Assembly: GCA_000151295.1 (NCBI GenBank)
Contig: GG745339.1
Span: 576,268-612,156, forward strand
Direction of reading: 5' to 3'
Length of the DNA: 35,889 nt
From: Allomyces macrogynus ATCC 38327
Lineage: Eukaryota > Blastocladiomycota > Blastocladiomycetes > Blastocladiales > Blastocladiaceae
Part shown: positions 26,468 through 35,889 of the stretch, in pieces
Layout: the number at the start of each line of letters is the position of its first letter
Numbering within the stretch: position 1 is the first letter of the stretch
Translations under genes and position numbers: made by a program
The notes under the pieces: model-generated
What the model was told of the DNA's origin: nothing
Seen by the model: only the letters and a program-made list of their open reading frames with translations
Databases searched by the model: none

Positions 26468-29400
26468 TCACTCGTTGGGCGCGGGCCCAAGCACAACGAC
26501 CGTGTCGCACGGGTCGAGCACTTGGCCCGGGGCGCACAGCACCTCCACGACCACCCCACGGCACGGTGCCGGCACGGGCAGCTCGGCCTTCATGGCCTCG
26601 ACCATCACGACGGGCACGCCCTCGTTCACGACTTGGCCCACCTCGACCAACACCTTCCACGTCCGGCTCGCAAACCCGGCCTGCACGGCGGTCCCGCCCG
26701 GTGGCACCTCGACCTGCTTGGCATTCGCGGCGTGTGCCGGTTCGGCCACGTCCACATCGTCGTCCTCGTTCCACCTTGCGACTTCGTCACGGAACGCGAT
26801 CGCCTGCGCCGTCTGGAACGCGTTGATAGCTGTGGCATCCCTTGCCATGTCGGCCTGGTAGCTTATGAAATCAAACGTGGTCTCCTCGACTTGCGGCGCG
26901 TACCGTCCATGCGCAAAGTCGGCGCGCAGCCTTGCGAGCTCCTCGTCCGAGACCTCGAAAAACCGCACCTGGTCAAAGAACTTGACCAGCCACGGCTCCC
27001 CCGCAAACGCGCTCGCGTCAGCCGGGTCCGGGTTCGCCGCCAACACCGTATTCCAAATCGGCAAAGTCCGGCCGACCAGCTGGTACCCGCCCGGCGACGA
27101 AATGCCGTAAATGCACATGAACACGCCGCCAATTCCGACTGTCCCCTCGGCCGTGAACGTGCGTGCCGGGTTGTACTTGGTCGACAACAGCCGGTGCCGC
27201 GGGTCGAGCGGGACCGCGCACGGCGCGCCGTAGTACACGTCGCCGAGCCCGAGAACCATGTAGGTCGCGTCAAACACGGTTTGCTCCACCTGGTCCCGCG
27301 ACTTGAGCCCGTTGATGCGGCGCAGAAACTCGACATTGTCCGGCAACCACGGCGCCATCGCGCGCACCGTCTGCGTGTACCGCGCGACCGCCTGCTTGCA
27401 CGACTCGTCGTCAAACGCCAGCGGCAAGTGCACAATCCGGGACGGGACCGAGGTCACGGGCTTGAGCGCGGCCTCGACCGCAGCGATGTGCGCGACCAAG
27501 TCGCGTTGCGGCATCGCGTGCCCGTCGTACAGGATTTGCAGCGACCGCACGCCCGGAATCAGTTCGGCGATGGGCCCGCCGTGCGTGTGCGCGAGCGGCG
27601 ACGCCATCAGCGCATCGATCAGCGCCTGCACGCGGAACCGCAGGGCCAGATCCAACTTGTCCTCGCCGTACTCGAGCAGCAGCGCGCGGTCGCCGGCTTG
27701 ACGGCACACGGTGCGCGGGTGAGTGGTGCCCAGTCCGGGACGTTGCCAGACCACCGGGTCCTTGCTGAGAACCTCTTCCTTGATCTGCGCCGCCCACATC
27801 TCGTCGGCGAACAGGTAATTGGCCGCAGTGGGGCGCTCACGCGCTTCGACTGCCACGTCATGCGCGTGCTGCAGTTCAATCGCCTGGTGAACCGAGACTA
27901 TCTTGAACTTGAGCTTGTCGCCCGGCCGGACCTGCCCGACCTTCCACAGGTCGGCCTGGACAATCGTCACGGGGCACACAAACCCGCCAAGTGACGGCCC
28001 GTCCTGCGTCAAGATCGTCGGGAAATCGCCCGTCAAATTGACCGATCCGATCGCGTAGGGACAGTCGAGCACGTTCGACGGGTGTAATCCCGCCTCCCCA
28101 CCATCCGTCCGCGCCCAGTCGGGCTTAGGGCCCGACAAACGCACACCGAGCCGGTTCGCATTGTGCCCGACCGTGAACTCGGAGGCCAGGAACGCGTCGA
28201 GCCCCGTGGGCGTCAAGTAGTCGGGCGCAGCGTGCGGGCCGACGATGACGGCTAGCTGCCAGACACCGTTCGAAGGCGTGTAGCTCGGAATCGCGTCGGC
28301 ACGAATCGCCTCGGGGTCGCGATCAATCCACGAGTCGGGCGTGTTCACGTCGTCAGACTCGAGCTCGAGCAAGTCGCCAGCGCGCAGAACCCGGCCTTGG
28401 TGCCCGCCCGTCTCGGCGAGCGCAAATGTCGCGGCTGACCCGAGCACCGGCATCGCGTGAATTCCGCCACGCACGGCGACGTACGTGCGGCACCCACCGG
28501 TCGCGGGCACGCCGACGGCCAGGACTTGGCCGGCCTCGAGCGTGATGGGCGTCCACATCGGGACATTCTGCTTGTCCACAGTCACGCGCACTGGCGCGCC
28601 CGTCACGGCCACCGTCACGGCAACACCAAATTTCAGCGTCGGGCCCTGCAGCGTGCACTCGAGCGCCGGCGCGCCCGCTCTGTTCCCGACCGCCGCATTC
28701 GCCATTCTGTGCGCGTACGCGTCCATTGGGCCCGACGGCGGGACGCCGACCGCCCAGTACCCGACCCGGCCCGGGAAATCCTGGATTGTCGTGCTCGTGC
28801 CCGGCGCGAGGACCTCGATCCCAGGGAACACGTAACTGAACGAATCGAGCGAGTGAGTCGTGAAACTCGCGTCACGGAACATGTCCGAAACCACCACGGC
28901 GCGCAGGTAATCGACGTTGGTCGTGACCCCCTCGATATGGGTCTGGTCGAGCGCGGTGAGCATGCGCCGCAACGCGTCCGCGCGGTCGCTGCCGTGCACG
29001 ATGATCTTGGCGAGCATCGGGTCGTAGTGCGGCGAGACTTCGGTGCCCGCGGCGATCCACGTATCGATGCGCACGTGCGCATCCTGGTCGCCGTGCAGCG
29101 GCCACTGCACCTGGGTGATTTTCCCGGGACTCGGGCGGAATTCGTGCGCCGGGTCCTCAGCGTAGACGCGCACCTCGATCGCTGCGCCCTTGGGCCCAAC
29201 GACATCGGCCCCGTCGCGAGCCGCCGCCGCGGTGTTGATCTCAGAGACCGTGCCGTCGGGCATTGCAAACGCCGCCGACGCTCCCAAGTGTGCGCGGACC
29301 ACATCAAATGCGGCCTCCATGTCGTCGCCCGCAGCAATCCGTGTCATCCACTCGACCAGATCGACACCCACAATCGCCTCGGTGACGGGATGCTCGACTT

Positions 29401-32400
29401 GCAGCCGCGCATTCACTTCGAGGAAATAAAACTTGTCCGTGTTCACGTCGTAAATGAACTCGACCGTGCCCGCGCCGCGTACTTGACCGCCGCCGCTAAA
29501 CTCGCCGCACACTGCGCGAGCGCGCGCCGCGTCGCCTTGGCCAGCGCCGGCGCGGGGGCCTCTTCAACAACCTTTTGGTGCCGGCGCTGCAGCGAACAAT
29601 CGCGCTCGGCGAGCGTGAGCACGTGCCCACGGCCATCACCAATAATCTGCACCTCGATGTGCCGCGCATTGGCAATACACTTTTCCAAGAAGACGCCGGC
29701 ATCCCCAAAGTACGCCTCGCCGAGCCGCTTCACCTTATCGAAGGCTTCGCGCAACTCGTCCACCTTGTTGCACCGCTGCAACCCAATCCCGCCGCCGCCT
29801 GCCGTGCTCTTGAGCATGACCGGGTACCCGATAAACGACGCGACGCGCAGGGCTTCGGCCAGGTTCGACAACAGCGCGGACCCCGGTACGAGCGGGACTT
29901 CTGCGCGCTGCGCGAGTTCGCGCGCGGTGTGCTTGTGCGCAAACGCGCGCATCTGGTCGGCCGTCGGACCAATGAATGCGATCCCGGCAGCATCGCACGC
30001 GTCGACGAATTCGGGCGACTCGGAAACGAACCCGTAGCCCGGAAAGATGGCCTCGGCGCCGGACTTGCGCGCGGCGTCGATCAGGGCCGAGATGTTCAGG
30101 TACGTGTCTTTCGCCACGGTTCCGGGCAAGTGCACGGCCACGTCCGCGTCGACCACATGCGGCGCGTACCGGTCGACGTCGGAAAACACGGCGACCGAGC
30201 GGATCCCGAGTTTCCGGAACGTCTTGATCGCGCGGACGGCAATCTCGCCGCGGTTCGCGACGAGCACGGTCCGGAACAGCGGCACCGCCGATGGGGCCAC
30301 GACCCCGAGCGAGGCAAGGTACGCGCGCCACCCGCCGTAGCGCGTCACGTCGGTCGCGCCGTCGAGCGCAAACGGCTCACAGATAAAACTCTTCACCCAG
30401 TGGCCGCCGTCGCATTCGACTGACCCGATCCCGAGCGGCGGCGGGACGCCGAGCATGAAGTGTCCGAATTCAGCGACGGGAATGTCGTACACTTCAATTC
30501 GGATCGCGGCGCCGGTGCCGTCGACCACGCGGAAGAGGCCCGGTTTGGCCGGTTTGGTGCCGGCCAGCGCGTAGAGCTTGTAGCACGGCGCGGTGCGTGT
30601 TTTGGCGACGAATCGCGCGTGCACGCGCTCGAGTTCGTGGTGCAGCGGCATGCCCGCGAGGTGCGCGCCGACAACGGCGAGACGGACGGTCGCGGGTGGG
30701 ATCGGCGCGCCGAGTGGGGGTGGACGCGGGAGGACCTCGGTCACTTGGTCGAGCGCCGGCGTCGCCGTGCGGCTCGTCGCGCCGAGGAGACGATGGCCTG
30801 TACATATCGCGTCGCAAATGTTAGGAACTGCATCAGGCGGCAAATAGTCGAGGAGAAGCGCACATACCATCGTTGAGCGCCTGCAGCCACTGACTCGCCA
30901 AGTGCAGCAAATTCTTATCATGGAACGCCGGCGCAAGCAGCGTCAATCCAAACGGCAACACCGGCTTGCCCTCGACCCCGGGCTCGTGGCCTACGCAGAA
31001 CCCGCCCGGAATCGCGAGCCCGCACCAGTCGGCCAGGTTCACGAAATTGGTGTAGGTGCCAAGCTGCGAGTTGATCCCGACCGGGTCGGCGGCGATATCG
31101 CCCATGGTCGGCGGCGGCATCGGCGTCGTGGGCACGAGCACGGCATCAAATGACGAGAACGCGTCGGTAATCGTGCGCCGCAACGCCGCGGCCTTGTACT
31201 CGTTGGTGAACGCGTCGGCGGCCGAGAACTTCTGGGCGCCGCGTACGATCTGGTCGCGGATCGAGGTCAATGGTCAGCTCCTGGGCCGGACTTGCGAAAG
31301 AAATTAGAAAAGTGGCCGTACCTTGAGCACTGTCGGATCCATGTCCTCCCCCTTCTTCTCGACATACTCGCCGACCGCGGCCCACCGTTCAGCGACCCAG
31401 GCACCCTCATACAGACACGCGGCCAAGTCGTGCAATGGCGCGAAATCCACTTGCACAATCTCGGCTCCACAAACCTTTGCCAATTCGCGGCACGCACGGT
31501 CGTACATCGCACGATACAGTGCCCCACCCTCGAGCGTCGACGGCGGCGACGCAAACACGGGTTCCTTGGGCACAGCAATCCGCACTTTGGCCTTGGCTGT
31601 CGCGGGTGCCCAAGACGCACGCCGCGCGTACGGGTCCGCGCCATCGTATTGCGCAAGCACGTTCAGTGCCGTATTCGCATCTTGCAACGTCATCGCAAAC
31701 ACCGATACGCAATCGAGCGTACGGCACGCTGGCACAACGCCGCGCGTCGAGAACAGGCCTTTGGTGGGCTTGAGCCCAATCAAGTTATTGAACCCGGCGG
31801 GCACGCGGCCGGACCCGGCCGTATCGGTGCCGAGGGACAGCGGAACAAGGCCGTGCGCTACCGCAACGGCTGAGCCTGACGAGGACCCGCCGGAGATGCG
31901 CGTTGGGAGTTTGGACGAGGTGCGGAACGCGTTCGGGACGGCGCCGTACGACGGCGACCGCGTGCCGACGAGCCCCGTCGCGAATTGGTCGAGGTTGGTC
32001 TTGCCGATGATGATCGCGCCGCTGCCGACGAGTTGCAATACGGTGCCTGCGTGCGAGGTGGGCAGGTACTGGAACCCCTTGCACGCGGCGGTCGTGGGCA
32101 TGCCGGCGACATCGATGTTGTCCTTGACGGCGACGGGCACGCCGAAAAGCGCGGGTGCCGCGTCGATGCTGACGAGTTGCTTGAGCGCGGCTTGCCATTG
32201 CGCGGGGATTTCGTCGCGGCTCGGGACGTGGATCCAGACGGGATTTGCGGGCGCGGTCGAGAGCGACGCGACGAGGGTCGTGAGCAGGTGGAGGTGGCGG
32301 TCAGGGTCCTTGTCGCGTACGGCAGAAACGGCCGACGCGCGCCATTCGTCGACGGTCCACGCGAGCGTCGCGAGCGGCGTGGTGGACGCGGACGGTGACA

Positions 32401-32401
32401 T
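26468..32401 (-). CDS. DUR1,2: Urea amidolyase (allophanate hydrolase + urea carboxylase), with an apparent 1-nt frameshift
   Basis: Exons 32401-31322, 31249-30868 and 30797-26468, with introns of 72 and 70 nt (donors GTACGG and GTATGT); about 1930 residues if the frameshift is ignored, against 1835 in yeast. Order: amidase-type allophanate hydrolase (VKDNID lysine, GGSSSGSAVAVA and GTDTAGSGRVPAG serines); allophanate hydrolase C-domain (LHHELERVHARF, VPPPLGIGSVE); biotin carboxylase from about residue 663 (VLVANRGEIAVRAI, LKSTAGGGGIG, EVNARLQVEHPVTE); carboxyltransferase-type AHS domains (TSTTIQDFPGRVGYWAVG); biotinyl domain with VEAMKAE near residue 1891. It converts urea to ammonia and CO2 in two ATP-dependent steps. 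At about 29478, after AAVKY, one base is missing and reading continues one frame over with GAGTVEFIYD. Everything on both sides is conserved, so a sequence error or very recent mutation is likely. Confidence 0.93.
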
Positions 32402-32983
32402 GGCGGTGGTCGCGCAGTTGTTGAGCTTGAGCTGGCCTCGTCGGTTACGTGGTCAAACTTGATTGATCCTCTTTTGGAGTTGGTTCTTGATCCAGCGCAG
32501 AGGAGGAGACAAGATCGCCCTCGTCGTGCTCAATGATCGGCTTTTATACGTCGGCACGGGAGCGTTCGTGTTCCTTTTTGATGGAGCGCGTGCGGGTCCT
32601 CCCGAGGTGGTCGCGAGCAAGGGCCGGACCCACGGGGGCGCAGCGCGTGCAATCAAGATCAGCGTCTTGCACGAGATTGGCCATCGTCGACCCTGGCGCG
32701 GCCGTCGCGCTGCCGTGGTGATCCCATCGTCAGGGGAACTTCCTTGGTGGCGGTGTGCGATAGGGAGAGAAAGCAGCGGTTCGCAGCGATCACATGGGCC
32801 GTGGAGCAGACGCGAGACGCACATGATCGGCGCCGCGAGACAGCATTATCCGAGACCGGTTCGAACCACGGCGCGGTCGCGGCAGCGCCGACTGGACCAA
32901 CCTGAATCCTCTCGGCGAGACGCGACACTGCCGATCTTGACTGCGCGCAACCGCTGCGCAGCCCCCCCGCGACTGGCTGCAAC
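32402..32983. promoter_or_regulatory. Divergent promoter region, DUR1,2 / GPI8
   Basis: On the minus strand TATAAAA (plus 32542-32548) lies about 140 nt upstream of the DUR1,2 ATG. A single GATAA core (TTATC, 32846-32850) is present; GATA factors control DUR1,2 in other fungi under nitrogen limitation, but one site proves little. No clear TATA box points toward GPI8. Confidence 0.5.
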
Positions 32984-34332
32984 ATGCTCGGCCCCATCGA
33001 CAACCTCCAACTTGACCATACTCGCGCTGCCGCGACACGACCGTCGCGATCGCCCCCATCTCGTTGTCGCCGTGATCATGCACCGACCACGACCGAGACC
33101 CGTCTCACCACCATTGTTGCCGTGCTCGTCACGACCCTGGTCCTCCTGCTCGCGCCCACCGCATCGCTCGCGGCCCCGTCCACCGGCACCAATGCCACCA
33201 CCGGTGCCGACGACGCCACCAACAACTGGGCCGTCCTCGTCTGCACGTCACGCTACTGGTTCAACTATCGGCACGTCGCCAACACGCTCTCCATGTACCG
33301 CACCGTCAAGCGGCTCGGCATCCCAGACGACCAAATCCTGCTCTTGCTCGCCGACGACATGGCGTGCAACCCGCGCAATAACCGTCCCGCATCGGTCATC
33401 AACAACGCCGACGACAAGCTCGACCTTTATGGCGACACGGTCGAAGTCGACTACCGCGGCTACGAGGTCACTGTCGAAAACTTCATGCGCCTGTTGACGG
33501 ACCGGATGCCGGAACATACGCCCCGGTCCAAGCGGCTCTTGACGGACGAAAAATCGCGGATATTGGTGTTTATGACGGGCCATGGTGGGGACGAGTTTTT
33601 GAAGTTTCAGGATAAGGAGGAACTGGGCGCGCAGGATTTGGCCGATGCGTTTGCGCAAATGTGGGAGAAGCGGCGGTACAAGGAAGTGTTGTTCATGGTC
33701 GATACGTGCCAGGCGAATACGCTGTATTCGCGGATCAGTGCGCCGAATGTCGTGGCCGTCGGGAGTTCGGCCAAGGACGAGAGCTCCTACTCGGTACGGT
33801 TTTTCCGTTTTGACCGACATTCCGCGCAATGTGCGTGAACTGACGAATCGGACAGCACCACATGGACATGGACCTCGGCGTTTCCGTCATCGACCGGTTC
33901 ACCTACGCGAACCTCGAAGCACTCGAATCCGTGCATCTCGCATCCGCGTCAGCATCGAGCCCGGGTGGGCTCAACCGCACGTCGTCGCTCGCCGACCTGT
34001 TTGCGACCTACGATCCGGTCAAACTCGCGTCGACGCCGGGCGTTCGGTCGGACCTGAGCAAACGCCCGCTCGAACAGATCCCGATCCTCGATTTTTTTGG
34101 CGCGTCGCTGACGGGTGCGAAAGTGCCGCGCGACGAGGGTCGCGTCGTGTTGGATGTAAAGCCGGCGGAGGCATCGCCGGTACCGGCGAAGGTGGAGGTG
34201 GTGAAGGAGGAAGAACCGCGTCCAGTGGTCGGGCCCGTCAAGGTCGGCGACGTGTCGAGCTGGCGCGCGTACCTGCACGCGGCGGCGCTCGCTGGCTTAG
34301 TCGGGATCATGAGTTTCGTGACGCTCGTGTAA
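32984..34332 (+). CDS. GPI8: GPI transamidase catalytic subunit Gpi8/PIG-K
   Basis: Two exons: 32984-33793 and 33856-34332, across a 62-nt intron (donor GTACGG, acceptor GGACAG, CTGAC branch motif), giving 428 residues. Splicing joins KDESSYS to [20 protein letters not shown], as in the family. Core motifs: [43 protein letters not shown] with catalytic H200, and [13 protein letters not shown] with catalytic C242. The His-Cys spacing of 42 equals that of yeast Gpi8. A hydrophobic stretch near residues 44-62 is the ER signal, and a hydrophobic C-terminal segment ([14 protein letters not shown]) is a membrane anchor. The enzyme cleaves the GPI signal of proteins in the ER lumen and attaches the anchor. 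The start is uncertain: ATG 32984 leaves about 40 residues before the signal, so a spliced or different N terminus is possible. Confidence 0.92.
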
Positions 34333-34369
34333 AAAATTATCCGTAGCATGTATTGCATTCTCCTGCTGC

Positions 34370-35768
34370 TCAGTGCATTTTGGTATTCGAACTGCCAGAA
34401 CTGCTCGCTGCACCCGACGTCCCTGCCGCGAGATTGATGGGCGCGTTCGACCGCGCAAGCCCGAACGCGAGCGTTGGCCGGTTGTGGTTGGTCAATGGCA
34501 GTGGCAAGTCGCCCGGCTTGATACTTTGCGCGCGGTCGCGGTCGTGGTCGCGCTTGGCCTTGGAGTAGAGCATGCCCGCGGCAAAGCCTACGTTCAGCGT
34601 CAACCATATGATAGGCAACAGAGAGGGTGGACAAAGTACCCAAGAGAATGCTGGAAATACTACCGGGCGTTGCGGGTTCTCCCAAGAACACGAGCCCCGC
34701 CACGGAAATCGGCAACTTGTTGAGCGCGCCGACCATCGAGTAGGTGGTCGCATTGACCACGCGCATCGCCCATGCGGACGCAAACGAGATGCCAAATGCA
34801 GCAAATCCTGAAACGAGTGCGGACTTGAAGAACGGCCCGACGTGGACCGCGTGCTCTGGGTCCGCCAATACGGCCCACGGGTCGGCGACGTGCGAGAGCG
34901 CGAGGAACAGCGGCGCCGTGAGGAGATTGTTCAGGTAAACCGTATCGAGGTCCTTCAACCCCAACGTCTGGATCGACTTGCGCATATGCAACACGTAGAT
35001 GGCCGACGCGACGCAGTTGGCCGCGACCCACGCGTAACCCCACGGGTCCGTGGTCGTCGCCGTATCCGCGCGGGCTGCGACGACCGAGGACAGGATCATG
35101 AGCGCAAACGCCCCGAGCATGGGCCGCGTCACATGCGCGTTGGCTGCCGGGTTGGTCCAAATCTCGGCGTACGCGATGGCGATAATGGTCAGGTTCTTGA
35201 AGATGGTGAACACGGCAATGGGGAGAGCGGCGATTGCGCGACCGCCCGTGTAGAGCATCGCGGCCATGGCCGTGGCCACGGTCAGCCAGTGCCGCGTGGT
35301 CGCGCGGTCCGGACGGCGGAACTGGAAGGCCGTGGTCGTTGGGCCGCGAAGCAGGCGCGCGGCAATGGCAGCGACTTCGAGGAGCGCGACGGAGGCGAGG
35401 GATTGTACGGCGAGGACGAGGAAGACGAGACGGAACGGGAACGACGACAGGACAAGCTTGTTGGTCACGGTCATGGCGATCGAGGCCGCGCAGTAGGCGA
35501 GCAGCGGCGGGATCCAGGCCGGGGAGAAGGTGTCGGCGAGCGCGGCGTGCGCCGGGGACCGGATCAGCGTCGTCGCTGAGGGACGCCGGGCCGGGGCCGT
35601 CGAGAGTGGGGACGTGTCGGCGAATCCGGATGAGCCGGGTGGTGGCGAGGCATGGCCGTGGTTGTGCTGGTTTTGCTGCAGGGCGGCGGCACGAGTCGCG
35701 CCGACGGTGGTGATGGCGAACGCGGGCGACGAGGCCGCGACGGGGACGGGCGGAGGCGGCGGCGGCAT
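34370..35768 (-). CDS. VRG4: GDP-mannose transporter, Vrg4-like
   Basis: Two exons: 35768-34640 and 34587-34370, across a 52-nt intron (donor GTACTT, acceptor CGTAG), giving 448 residues. The splice restores SISSILLG-FAAGMLYSKAK. A Pro/Ala-rich N-terminal extension of about 75 residues precedes a polytopic membrane core: PPLLAYCAASIAMTVTNKLV, LVFLVLAVQSLASVALLEVA, FTIFKNLTIIAIAYAEIW, and MVGALNKLPISVAGLVFLGE. FKNLTII and GALNK (residues 347-351) are the nucleotide-sugar recognition motifs of Vrg4. The protein exchanges GDP-mannose for GMP across the Golgi membrane, feeding mannosylation of glycoproteins. The tail is Ser/Ala/Asn-rich. The ATG at 35768 is the first in frame, but the frame stays open to the window edge, so upstream coding sequence is not excluded. 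Confidence 0.9.
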
Positions 35769-35889
35769 GGCGTGGGCGGGGCGCGGGAGCGCGTGCGGCA
35801 AGTCGCGGCCAGTGCCGTTCCGTTGGCGGGGCAGGGGCAGCGCGCTGATCGTTCGCGTCGTGTTTGCCGGTTTGGAGAAAAAAACAGTA

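Noticed and set aside
32853..32880. GGTTCGAACC motif resembling a tRNA B box
   Set aside because: No flanking pairs form a T stem, D arm or acceptor stem around it.
34008..34369. Continuation of the transporter frame past 34588 into the GPI8 3' end
   Set aside because: Reading through gives Arg-rich sequence unlike the family. A 52-nt GT-AG intron restores the expected C-terminal helix and tail.

Overview
The window looks like nuclear DNA of a GC-rich fungus. The proteins are eukaryotic and several are typically fungal: a Vrg4-type GDP-mannose transporter with GALNK and FKNLTII motifs, the fused urea amidolyase Dur1,2, Yar1 and Bmt2. Short spliceosomal introns (52-151 nt) have CTGAC/CTAAC-like branch sites. 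A complex I subunit argues against Saccharomyces- and Schizosaccharomyces-type yeasts. LanC-like proteins, a universal stress protein and a two-domain gamma-butyrobetaine dioxygenase would fit an early-diverging (zoosporic) fungus, for example Blastocladiomycota or Chytridiomycota. That placement is inference. No bacterial operon, CRISPR array or complete transposon was seen.

Layout, left to right. 1-1890 (+): 3' part of a low-complexity nuclear-type protein with an Arg-Asp repeat. 2167-3078 (+): NFU1. 3358-3790 (-): NDUFB10-like complex I subunit. 4239-4310 (+): initiator tRNA-Met, with a decayed tRNA-like copy near 4.85 kb in a gene-poor, AT-richer stretch. 5335-7223 (-): LanC-like copy 1. 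7652-8334 (+): YAR1. 8721-9950 (+): BMT2 with an unusual Cys-rich insert. 11259-11951 (-): universal stress protein. 12356-14062 (+): gamma-butyrobetaine dioxygenase. A (GA)n tract lies at 14.24 kb. 15046-16687 (+): a TATA-driven gene for a 507-residue protein made of 21 Gln/Ser/Gly-rich repeats. 17515-19233 (-): LanC-like copy 2. 19910-20993 (-): RRM-RGG protein. 21.9-26.26 kb (+): an array of small single-C2-domain genes, two intact (B and D), one frameshifted (A) and one reduced to its promoter plus C-terminal half (C). 26468-32401 (-): urea amidolyase DUR1,2 carrying one apparent 1-nt frameshift. 32984-34332 (+): GPI8, catalytic subunit of GPI transamidase. 34370-35768 (-): VRG4-like GDP-mannose transporter.

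Most genes are ordinary housekeeping: Fe-S assembly and respiration (NFU1, NDUFB10), ribosome assembly (YAR1, BMT2), carnitine synthesis, urea use, and secretory-pathway glycosylation and GPI anchoring (VRG4, GPI8). The accessory and less familiar part is 14-26 kb, with the repeat protein, the second LanC-like copy and the C2 array. All introns and exon joins were inferred by eye from splice motifs, reading-frame continuity and family conservation. Of 16 inferred introns, 13 have C at donor position +4 (GTAC or GTTC), an unusual preference.
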